This document shows positions 17,790 through 26,100 of a stretch of 64,000 nucleotides of DNA, in pieces. The position numbers and the translations under genes were made by a program. Under the pieces are notes generated by a model. That model was not told the DNA's origin. It made no database searches and saw only the letters and a list, made by a program, of their open reading frames with translations. Source of the DNA: Foliimonas ilicis (GTDB lineage: Bacteria; Pseudomonadota; Alphaproteobacteria; Rhizobiales; Rhizobiaceae); assembly GCF_039939195.1 (NCBI RefSeq), contig NZ_JBDUUH010000013.1, forward strand, positions 62,001 to 126,000. The letters are read 5' to 3'. Position 1 is the stretch's first letter, and each line of letters begins with the position of its first letter.

Positions 17790-18068
17790 TCAGCCGTTAA
17801 GGGCATCCTTGATCGCCTTCGCCGTCGTGAAGGTCAGCTTCTTCGACGCCGCAATCTTGATCGTCGCACCGGTCGAAGGATTCCTGCCTTCGCGTTCCGG
17901 GGTATCCTTGATCTTGAATTTGCCAAACGCCGGAATGCTGGTCTCAGCGCCCGCCTTGGCGGCATCGGCGATCTGCTGGAACACGCTCTCGACGATCGTC
18001 TTGGCCTGAGCTTTCGTCAGGCTCTGCTCGGTTGCGATCTTGTCGGCAATCTCATTCGTTGTTGTCAT
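17790..18068 (-). CDS. HU-family DNA-binding protein
   Basis: A 92-residue HU/IHF-type histone-like protein. MTTTNEIADKIATEQSLTKA forms the dimer helices; FGKFKIKDTPEREGRNPSTG is the family signature leading into the DNA-grasping arm, with the intercalating Pro in RNPSTG. The start at 18068 is preferred over an upstream ATG because AAAGGTATTTCA lies just before it and family members begin there. It bends DNA and could assist transfer or replication of the element; plasmid-borne HU copies are common. Monocistronic. Confidence 0.92.
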   Translation of the reverse strand: MTTTNEIADKIATEQSLTKAQAKTIVESVFQQIADAAKAGAETSIPAFGKFKIKDTPEREGRNPSTGATIKIAASKKLTFTTAKAIKDALNG

Positions 18069-18225
18069 TGAAATACCTTTGTGTTGGAAAGCCCCAGCCA
18101 CCTATGACAACGAAATCCTTCCTTCGGAAGAGGCCAGGGATCCTATCATCCGCGCAAATCCACCGAAATCGGCTGGAATTCATGGATTCGGAAGCGGTTT
18201 CTGCATCGGTTCTTCGTAACCCGGC

Positions 18226-18468
18226 TCAATTCCGATAGCCGCGCCGCCGCTTGCTTCGTTCCAGCTTCGCCATGGTCGTCCCCGCCTCCTCGACTTCGTC
18301 GAAGGTTTCCATAATCGACTGGCCGTTCGTGCCGATGCGGCCCCAGTTACGGATGACGGACGCGCCGCCGAACAATGTCGGCTGGATGGCGAGCGTATAG
18401 AACCGGCGCATATTCTGCGTCGGGTCGATGCGGCGAAGATGAACCGGACCTGTCTCCTCGTTCTCCAT
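18226..18468 (-). CDS. WGR-domain protein
   Basis: About 80 residues making up a single WGR domain: VHLRRIDPTQNMRRFYTLAI, QPTLFGGASVIRNWGRIGTN (the family's Trp-Gly-Arg core) and KLERSKRRRGY. In eukaryotes WGR domains sense DNA breaks in PARPs; single-domain bacterial versions are typical of alphaproteobacterial plasmids and probably bind nucleic acid. ATG 18468 is chosen because the domain starts shortly after; an upstream in-frame ATG at 18540 would add 24 low-similarity residues. Confidence 0.85.
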   Translation of the reverse strand: MENEETGPVHLRRIDPTQNMRRFYTLAIQPTLFGGASVIRNWGRIGTNGQSIMETFDEVEEAGTTMAKLERSKRRRGYRN

Positions 18469-18912
18469 GGCCGGAGTCTCGCTTCCTATGGAAGCGGCGT
18501 CCAACGCATTCCGTGAATCGCTCGGGCGTGACCGATTCATTTGAGTGATGACCCCTTTGGGGGACGGATCCGGCTTCCCACAACTTGGTGCTGTTGTGCC
18601 GGTACGATGACTTTCGACCGGAGGGATTGGGCGCGCCGCTCGGGGAGCGGTCGGCTCTACTCACGCCGCAAGGCGGCGTTCACGGAGCCCGTACGCGGTC
18701 TCCGCCATCCGGTAACGATCCTCGTGCGGCGCTTGATAGCGCAGCAAACGGGGAGGTCCGCGTGGTGTACCGGGCGGTGCTGCGCCGGCTGGTCGCTGGA
18801 TGCGGTTCATTTCCTTGGTCCATCGGACACGCATCTTCAATTACGTCGCTAATCGGATGGAAACGGGTGGACTATTGGTTCGGCAAATGCGATATCCATT
18901 GGGTGGAATTGG
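18469..18912. other. Intergenic, no gene recognised
   Basis: 444 bp between divergent WGR and fic genes. Several open frames run through it but none resembles a known domain or has a convincing ribosome site. It should contain the promoters for both neighbours. Confidence 0.4.
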
Positions 18913-19980
18913 ATGCCGAAACGAATGCCTTTGCTTGATGCATCGACCTTGCGCATCACGCCCGAGATATTGTCCATCATCGCCGAGATCGATGAGTTCA
19001 AGGGTGCATGGCGCGCAATCGGCCGGATCGCGCCAGAGCGCCTGTCGAGCTTGAGGCGCGTCGCAACGATTGAAAGTATCGGCTCCTCGACACGTATCGA
19101 AGGCGCGAGGCTCAGTGATCGTGATGTAGAAAAGCTCCTCTCCAATCTGCAGATCGGCTCCTTCGCCACGCGGGACGAGCAGGAGGTGGCCGGATACGCC
19201 GATGTCATGGAGACGGTATTTCGCGCTTACGACGCAATTCCCTTGACCGAAAACCATATCCGCCAGTTTCACCGCGATCTGCTGGTGCATTCCGCAAAAG
19301 ACGAGCGTCATCGCGGCGAATGGAAGACGCTCGACAACCACGTTGAAGCCTTCGGCGAGGATGGCCAAAGCCTAGGCGTCGTGTTCGCCACTGCGACGCC
19401 GTTCGATACGCCTCGGCTGATGGCCGAGCTTGTCAGCTGGCTCAGGGAACGGGAGGAGTCAAAGGACCTCCATGCCTTGCTGGTCATTGGCATCTTTGTT
19501 GTAGTGTTCCTGGAGATCCATCCTTTTCAGGATGGCAATGGCCGTCTATCGCGGGTTTTGACGACCCTGCTTTTGTTACGCGCGGGTTATGCCTACGTGC
19601 CCTACAGTTCGCTCGAAAGCGTAATCGAGCAGAGCAAGGAGGGCTATTATCTCTCCTTGCGGCGAACCCAGGGCACGATCCGCACGGACACGCCCAACTG
19701 GAATCCGTGGATCGAGTTTTTCCTTCGGGCTCTACAACAGCAAAAGCAACGGCTGGACCGGAAAATGGAACGCGAGCGCGTCATTTTGGGCGATCTGCCT
19801 GAGCTGTCAGTTGCGATCCTCGAACTGGTGCGCGAGCACGGCCGGATGACAGTCATGGAGGCTGTGCGCGTTACAGGCGCAAGCCGCAACACGGTGAAGG
19901 ATCATTTGAAGCTCTTGACCGAACAGGGTCATCTGACGCTGCGCGGCGCCGGTCGCGGTGCCTGGTATGGTCTCTCATAG
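18913..19980 (+). CDS. Fic-domain AMPylase with N-terminal inhibitory motif and C-terminal winged helix
   Basis: A 355-residue Fic protein, which transfers AMP (or another phosphate-linked group) from a nucleotide to a target hydroxyl. The core motif HPFQDGNGRLSR (203-214) keeps catalytic His203 and the nucleotide-binding GNGR. An inhibitory helix motif S-xxx-E-G (Ser59-Glu63-Gly64, in SSTRIEGA) lies N-terminal, as in class II Fic proteins that hold themselves inactive. The C-terminal 70 residues form a winged helix (MTVMEAVRVTGASRNTVKDH). No separate antitoxin gene is adjacent, consistent with self-inhibition. Such genes are frequent passengers on mobile elements and may act in plasmid stabilisation or DNA-linked regulation; the target is unknown. 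Confidence 0.9.
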   Translation: MPKRMPLLDASTLRITPEILSIIAEIDEFKGAWRAIGRIAPERLSSLRRVATIESIGSSTRIEGARLSDRDVEKLLSNLQIGSFATRDEQEVAGYADVMETVFRAYDAIPLTENHIRQFHRDLLVHSAKDERHRGEWKTLDNHVEAFGEDGQSLGVVFATATPFDTPRLMAELVSWLREREESKDLHALLVIGIFVVVFLEIHPFQDGNGRLSRVLTTLLLLRAGYAYVPYSSLESVIEQSKEGYYLSLRRTQGTIRTDTPNWNPWIEFFLRALQQQKQRLDRKMERERVILGDLPELSVAILELVREHGRMTVMEAVRVTGASRNTVKDHLKLLTEQGHLTLRGAGRGAWYGLS

Positions 19981-20039
19981 AGCTCCAACATGGGGATAAG
20001 GCAAAGCCTGCTCGATCCGAAAAAAGACTGTGTGATGTG

Positions 20040-20441
20040 ATGGAAACGAACCGGGAAATTGTCAGTACGCAAGAATCATCGTCGCGCCGCGACTTCGCGT
20101 GCCGGTTTGCAACATCGCTCATCGCGCTGCCATTCAACGTGCTTGAAGCAATCGGTCGCGCCGGCTTCTAAGGCACATGGCATCTGCTCTATTGCATCGC
20201 CTGTGCCTTTCGGGCCTTCACCGCATTCATGATGTTGGCCGCCATCGTGATGCTGCCGATGGCGCTGGGCGTCTTCATCGACCCGAGCGCCGCGCCAATG
20301 CCATCGTGGTCTTTCCTGATGATGGCGCTCGGCATGTTCGCTTTCGCCATCGGCTACAATCTCCTCCTCGACTGGTTCGCTCCGCCCGACGCGACAGACC
20401 CGTTCGACCGCTACCGCCCCGCAGTCAAGCGGAAGTCTTGA
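20040..20441 (+). pseudogene. Small inner-membrane protein gene with an in-frame ochre codon
   Basis: From ATG 20040 the frame reads METNREIVSTQESSSRRDFA to LEAIGRAGF, hits TAA at 20169-20171, and continues in the same frame GTWHLLYCIACAFRAFTAF, MMLAAIVMLPMALGVFI and, after a second hydrophobic segment, DWFAPPDATDPFDRYRPAV. Intact it would be 133 residues with two or three membrane helices. A restart at ATG 20229 gives 70 residues with two helices. It lies tail-to-tail with traG, overlapping by 17 bp. Function unknown. Confidence 0.55.
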
Positions 20442-22344
20442 CAAACCGGTTCGGGCTGGCCTGCGCGTCCATGCCCTTTCTCCGGAAGTAGATCGCGCGA
20501 CCGCAGCGTATCGGATCGTGCCCCTGCACGATGATGATCTGCTCATCCTTGCGCATCTGCTGCGTGATCTCATGCGGCATGATTAGCGGCCGGCGTTGCA
20601 GGTTGAGGCTTTCTGACCGCCGCGTCCCACCGTTGGAGTTGCTCCAGCCGACATTGCGCGATTTGCCCTGCACCTCCACCGTCATCTCGCCGCATTGCGC
20701 CGAGACGTTGCGCGCCGTGTCGAGCGCCTTGATTGCGGCGTAGGAGGCGAAAGCGCATCCGTCGATCCATGACGTCGCGCCGTCTTTCCCGAAATGACGC
20801 TCCAGCTGCCCGACCGACTGGTACATCAGCATCAGCGTGATGCCGTATTTTCTTCCCCGGTCGCGGGCCTCTTCCAGCACGCGCATATAGCCGAGCAGAT
20901 CGACCTCATCGAGCATGAACAGGGCACGACGCTCGAACGCGCCATCCGCCTGCGTTATGGCGTTGACCAGCGAACCGATGATGACGCGGCCGATACCGGG
21001 ATAAGAGCGCAGGATCGCGGCCGGAATGTTCAGGAACACGTCCTTGCCGCCGGCAACGATGTCGGCCGACCGGAAAGTCCGGCCGCACACCAGAGCGGCG
21101 TAGTTTTCCAGCGACAGCCATTGCGTATCCTTTGAGGCGGTCGAGTAGACGCCGGAGAAAGTCTGCTCGGTCATGTTGGTGAAGACGCCAAGCGTCTCGC
21201 GGATAAAGGTCGATTCCGACGTCTCCTGAATCTCGCGCAGCATGGCCAGCACCGAAGGCTCCGGCTCGGAGACGATCTGGCGCAGACTGCGCAGATCGCG
21301 CCGGCCGGCATACTCGGGCGAGAGCACGACATGGGCGAGCAGGCCAGTCAGGAGATTGTGCGCCTGGTTCTGGAAATAGCTGCCGGTCGAGGATTCGAAC
21401 CGCGCGCTTTCTGACAAAAGCATATGCGCGACCGCGACGATATCCTCTTCCTTGTGCTGTGAGGTTTCGATCCAGTCGAGGACATTGAACCCCGCCACCG
21501 GGTTCGATGGATCGAGCACCATGCACTCGCGACCGAGCTTGGCTGTTCGATGCTCGACGACCATCGGCGCAACCTCGGTCGACGGATCGAGGCAGATCAG
21601 AGGTCCGGTGTAGCGCAGCGCGGTCGGCACCACATTGCTGGTGGTCTTGAAGCCGCCCGAGCCCGCGAAGAACAGCATATGGGTGGAGTCGAAATCCTGC
21701 TTGTAGGTGAGCAGCGGCGCCGTTCCACCACTACCCCATGTCTCCCGATCGGCCGGATCGAATGGAATGTCGCGGATGGTTTCCCGGTCGACGCGGTAGC
21801 GCTCGCCGACGACGATTTCGCCATCGGGCGGAAACAGCTTTCCCGCCGCCGCCATGGTTAGCCAGTCGGCATCGCCGAACGTCGCGCGCCGTGCCCGTTT
21901 GACGGAATCGGAAACCACGACGGAGAGGCGAGCCGAGATTGCCACGATGACGAAACCGAAGGCCGCGGCGGTGACGGCAAAGAAATCGAGATAGGAGAGC
22001 ACTTCGTCCCAGGTGACCGCTCCGCTCTTGACGGAGGGCGACAGGCGCGCATATTCGCGCAAGGCATAAAACCCCGCGACGCCGAGAAAGCAGAGCAGGC
22101 TGATCATCGCCACCGGCCGCCTGCGATGCAGCGGCAGAACCAGAACCGTGATCAGGCCCGCAACCGGTCCGAACAGCAGATTGGGAATCGGGGCGGCGCG
22201 CAGGAACCACCAGGCGTTACCGGGCGAGAAGCCGCTCGCTAATATCTGCCAGCGGTATGATGTGATCGCCAGCGTGATCGCCGTTACGGCAATCGGCACG
22301 ATCGCCCATAACAGCGCCGGACTGACTTTGCTTCTCGACGCCAT
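20425..22344 (-). CDS. traG: Type IV secretion coupling protein TraG (VirD4 family)
   Basis: The 639-residue coupling ATPase brings the relaxase-DNA complex to the mating pore at the inner membrane. Two to four N-terminal membrane segments (about 10-30, 55-70, 80-95, 120-140) precede the cytosolic ATPase. Walker A is AGSGGFKTTS (227-236), Walker B RALFMLDEVDLL (473-484), and MYQS near 508 is the usual downstream motif. Length and the TFGDADWLT stretch match Ti-plasmid TraG. It is the last gene of a traC-traD-traG operon (23 bp after traD). No trb mating-pore genes are in the window, so transfer would need another element's secretion system or genes outside. Confidence 0.95.
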   Translation of the reverse strand: MASRSKVSPALLWAIVPIAVTAITLAITSYRWQILASGFSPGNAWWFLRAAPIPNLLFGPVAGLITVLVLPLHRRRPVAMISLLCFLGVAGFYALREYARLSPSVKSGAVTWDEVLSYLDFFAVTAAAFGFVIVAISARLSVVVSDSVKRARRATFGDADWLTMAAAGKLFPPDGEIVVGERYRVDRETIRDIPFDPADRETWGSGGTAPLLTYKQDFDSTHMLFFAGSGGFKTTSNVVPTALRYTGPLICLDPSTEVAPMVVEHRTAKLGRECMVLDPSNPVAGFNVLDWIETSQHKEEDIVAVAHMLLSESARFESSTGSYFQNQAHNLLTGLLAHVVLSPEYAGRRDLRSLRQIVSEPEPSVLAMLREIQETSESTFIRETLGVFTNMTEQTFSGVYSTASKDTQWLSLENYAALVCGRTFRSADIVAGGKDVFLNIPAAILRSYPGIGRVIIGSLVNAITQADGAFERRALFMLDEVDLLGYMRVLEEARDRGRKYGITLMLMYQSVGQLERHFGKDGATSWIDGCAFASYAAIKALDTARNVSAQCGEMTVEVQGKSRNVGWSNSNGGTRRSESLNLQRRPLIMPHEITQQMRKDEQIIIVQGHDPIRCGRAIYFRRKGMDAQASPNRFVKTSA

Positions 22345-22367
22345 AAACGGCCTCCCCCTTCCGGCGT

Positions 22368-22631
22368 TCAGCCGCTCGTTGTCTTTCCGGATGCCTTCTC
22401 GTCCGATGGTTCCGAACTGCGCTCACCAGACTTCTCGATCCGGTCACTTCGGAATGCCATCGCGCCCTTGGCTTTCAGCCTGTGGTGCTCATTCGATCCG
22501 ATGCGGATCGATCCCGCCTCCAGAAGCACGCCGAGCAGGAAGGCGCGGTCTGCCTCTCGCAGGCCTGCCTTCACCACCAATCCGCCCAGCGTGATTTTTT
22601 CGCGGGCGTCCTTCTTCCGGTCGTCGGTCAT
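22368..22631 (-). CDS. traD: Conjugal transfer protein TraD
   Basis: Small accessory transfer protein of the Ti-plasmid TraD type: MTDDRKKDAREKITLGGLVV and KAGLREADRAFLLGVLLEAG are the family core. ATG 22631 gives 87 residues. The reading frame stays protein-like upstream (LLRRLDQRIVGLERRRRKE) back into the end of traC, so a non-ATG start coupled to the traC stop is possible and would add about 18 residues. Its exact role in transfer is not established; it sits between traC and traG as in Ti plasmids. Confidence 0.85.
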   Translation of the reverse strand: MTDDRKKDAREKITLGGLVVKAGLREADRAFLLGVLLEAGSIRIGSNEHHRLKAKGAMAFRSDRIEKSGERSSEPSDEKASGKTTSG

Positions 22632-22680
22632 TTCCTTCCGCCGCCTCCGCTCAAGGCCCACAATGCGTTGATCGAGACGC

Positions 22681-22905
22681 CTAAGCAGATGCGCCTGAAG
22701 GTTTCTTGCCGGGCTCCCGAAATCGCGCGGCGATCTCCTCGAAGACGGCGTCGAGCTCATTGTCGGGAATATCCATCTCGGCCAGTCCTGCCTTGGCCGC
22801 CGCGCGCGCGAAGCGCTCATTGGCTTTGGCGAGAATTCCACGGCGTTTTTCGCGTAGTTTCTCTATCTGGGCGTCAATCTCTGAGATCGATGATTTAGCG
22901 CGCAT
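22681..22905 (-). CDS. traC: Conjugal transfer protein TraC
   Basis: A 74-residue TraC-type protein: MRAKSSISEIDAQIEKLREK starts a coiled coil, followed by AAKAGLAEMDIPDNELDAVF. In Ti-type systems TraC is encoded first in the traCDG operon next to oriT and is an accessory to relaxosome formation. It diverges from traA across a 219-bp gap that contains the probable oriT. The downstream traD frame begins at or before its stop. Confidence 0.88.
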   Translation of the reverse strand: MRAKSSISEIDAQIEKLREKRRGILAKANERFARAAAKAGLAEMDIPDNELDAVFEEIAARFREPGKKPSGASA

Positions 22906-23069
22906 TTTCCGCCTTATCCTTTCCGGAAGCCTTCTTTGTGCTACGATTATACCGTGTAGAAACGCATAGTAAAAGATGCTAGTTTGCGTCGAGCCGTAAG
23001 GCTCATTTCTGGTCTGCGCCCGCAAGGGCGCATCCCGAGAAGCGGCATCGGTCCTACGGCCCGATCTGT

Positions 23070-23101
23070 TCGAGGGCGCAATATACGTCGCGGAAGCGAC
23101 T
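23070..23101. other. oriT: Probable origin of transfer (oriT), MOBQ/Ti type
   Basis: The traC-traA gap holds GAGGGCGCAATATACG followed directly by the inverted repeat GTCGC-GGAA-GCGAC (23087-23100). This layout and sequence closely resemble, from memory, the nick region of Ti-plasmid and RSF1010-like oriTs. Position between divergent traCDG and traA is exactly where Ti oriT lies. Nicking would be by the TraA encoded next door. Confidence 0.75.
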
Positions 23102-23124
23102 TGGCTTGAAGAGGTCTGGATCGC

Positions 23125-26100
23125 ATGGCGATCATGTTCGTACGGGCACAGGTGATCAGCAGGGGGGCGGGACGCAGCGTCGTTTCGGCCGCCGCCTATC
23201 GCCATCGTACGAGGATGGAGGAAGAGCAGACGGGGATGAGCTTCCGCTATGAGGGCGGCAAGGCCGAGCTCGTGCACGAGGAACTGGCTCTGCCGGATCA
23301 GACACCGGCGTGGCTGCGCACCATGATCGACGGGCGGACGATTGCCGGCGCCAGCGAGGTGTTGTGGAATGCCGTCGATACCTTCGAGAAGCGGGTCGAT
23401 GCGCAGCTTGCCCGTGAGATGATCTTCGCGCTGCCGGAGGAGCTGTCGAAGGCGGAGAACATTGCCCTGGTGCGCGAATTCGTGCGCGACCATCTGACAT
23501 CAAAGGGCATGGTCGCCGACTGGGTCTATCACGACAGGCAAGGCAATCCGCATATCCACCTGATGACCACCTTGCGGCCTTTGACCGATGACGGCTTCGG
23601 CAACAAGAAGGTCGCGGTTCTTGACGATAACGGCAAGCCGCTGCGTGTCGTGACCCCGGATCGGCCGAACGGCAAGATCGTCTATCGGCTGTGGGCCGGT
23701 GACAAGGACACGATGAAGGGCTGGAAGATCGGCTGGGCGGAAGCGGCCAACAAGCATCTGGCGCTTGCCGGTCACGATATCCGCCTGGACGGTCGTGCCT
23801 ATGCCGAACAGGGCCTCGATGGCATCGCCCAAAGCCATCTCGGTCCGGCAAAAGCGGCCTTGGCCCGAAAGGGCAGGGAGATGTACTTCGCACCGGCCGC
23901 CTTGGCGAAGCGGCAGGAAATGGCCGACCGCCTTGCCGATGAACCCGGCCTTTTGCTGAAGCAGTTGAGCCGGGAACGTTCGACATTCGATGAGCGGGAA
24001 ATCGCCAAGGCGCTGCATCGCTATGTCGACGATCCGACGGTGTTTGCCAATATCCGTGCGCAGCTGATGGCATCGTCGGATCTGGTGACGCTCAAGCCGC
24101 AGCAGGTCGATTCGGACACGGGAAAGGTTGGCGATGTCGCGGTGTTCACCACGCGCGCCATGCTGCGCACCGAATTCGATATGGCGCAGTCGGCCTCGGC
24201 GCTTTCGCGCCGATCGGGCTTCAAGGTGACCTTCGAAAAGGTCGATCACGCCATTCGCCTGGTGGAGAGCCGCGATCCGGAGAAGCCGTACAGGCTCGAC
24301 GCCGAACAGGTCGACGCGGTCCGGCATCTCACCGGTGACAGCGCCATATCCGCCGTGGTTGGCTTGGCCGGTGCGGGCAAATCGACCCTGCTCGATGCGG
24401 CGCGCATTGCCTGGGAGGCGGATGGCCGTCGCGTCATCGGTGCCGCACTTGCCGGTAAAGCGGCGGAAGGTCTCGAGCAAAGTTCCGGTATCAAATCGGG
24501 CACGCTCGCGTCATGGGAACTGGCGTGGGCGGACGGGCGCGACACGCTGCAAAAGGGCGACGTGCTGGTTGTCGATGAGGCCGGCATGGTGTCGTCGGAG
24601 CAATTGGCCCGCGTGCTCAAGATCGTGGAAGACGCCGGCGCGAAAGCGGTGCTCGTCGGGGATCCGATGCAGCTCCAGCCGATCCAGGCGGGCGCGGCGT
24701 TCCGGGCGATTGTCGAGCGCATCGGTTTTGCCGAACTCACCGGCGTGCGCCGCCAGCGCGACCAGTGGGCGCGCGACGCGTCCCGCCTGTTCGCGCGCGG
24801 AAAGGTCGAGGAGGCGCTCGACGCGTATGCGCAACATGACCGCATCGTCCAGCTTGAAACACGCGATGCGGCGATCGAGCGGATCGTCGAGGATTGGGGG
24901 CAGGCGAGGGAGGAGTACCGGAAGAAGGCGGAATCGGAAAGCCGCGTTCTCACCGGTTTGGAACTGCTGGTTCTGGCGCAAACCAATGATGATGTCGGAA
25001 AGCTCAACCATGCGATCCGCTCCGTGATGCGTCGCCAGGAAGCGCTTGGTGAGGACCGCGCTTACCAGACCGAACGCGGTGAGCGGCAGTTCGCCATTGG
25101 TGACCGACTGATCTTCCTCGAAAACGCCCGCTTCTTTGAAAAGCGCGCCGAGCATCTTTCCGTACAGCATGTGAAGAACGGTATGCTCGGAACCGTCATT
25201 CGCACGACGAACGAGCGCGGCGAGACGCTGCTCACGGTAAAGCTGGATGCGGGCCGGGAGGTAACCTTCGGCCAGGACACCTATCGCAATGTCGACCATG
25301 GCTATGCGGCGACTGTGCACAAATCTCAAGGGTCGACCGTCGACAGGACGTTGGTTCTCGCCACCGGCATGATGGACCAGCATCTCGCCTATGTTGCGAT
25401 GTCGCGGCATCGCGATCGGGCTGATCTTTATATGGCGCAGGAGGATTTTGCGCCGCGCGACAAATGGGGCAGGGCGCAGCGTGTCGATCACGCCGCCGGC
25501 GTCACCGGTGAACTTGTCGAAATCGGCGAAGCGAAGTTCAGGCCAAATGACGAGGACGCAAAAGAGAGCCCATATGCCGACGTCAAAATCGACGATGGCG
25601 TGATCCATCGCGTCTGGGGTGTAAGCCTTCCAAAGGCCATTGAGAAAGGCGGTGTTGACCTCGGCGACACCGTCACATTGCGCAAGGACGGCGTCGGGAA
25701 AGTCATGGTGCACGTACCGATCGTCGATCCCGAAACCGGAAAGAAGACCGTCGAGGAACGTAAGGTCGAGCGCAATGTCTGGACCGCCGAGCAGGTCGAG
25801 ACCGCGGAAGTCCGGCAGGAGCGTCTCGATCAGGAAAGTCATCGTCCGGAACTGTTCAGGCAATTGGTCGAGCGCCTGTCCCGCTCCGGCGCCAAGTCGA
25901 CCACGCTCGATTACGAATCCGAAGCAGGCTACCAGGCACAGATTGTCGACTTCGCCCGCCGCCGCAACATGGATCACGCCATCGAGCTTGCTGCCGGAGT
26001 GGAGCAGGGGGTGGAGCGACATCTATCGTGGATTGGCGCACAGCGTGATCGCGTCGCGCTCGGCTTTGCGATCGAGAAGGAGCGCAGCGTCTCCTATGAC

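Noticed and set aside
23156..24073. 305-codon minus-strand frame
   Set aside because: Arg/Pro/Ser-rich antisense translation of the traA relaxase domain.
24511..26022. 503-codon open frame on the minus strand
   Set aside because: Shadow of traA; GC-rich coding DNA gives long antisense frames and no domain is visible.
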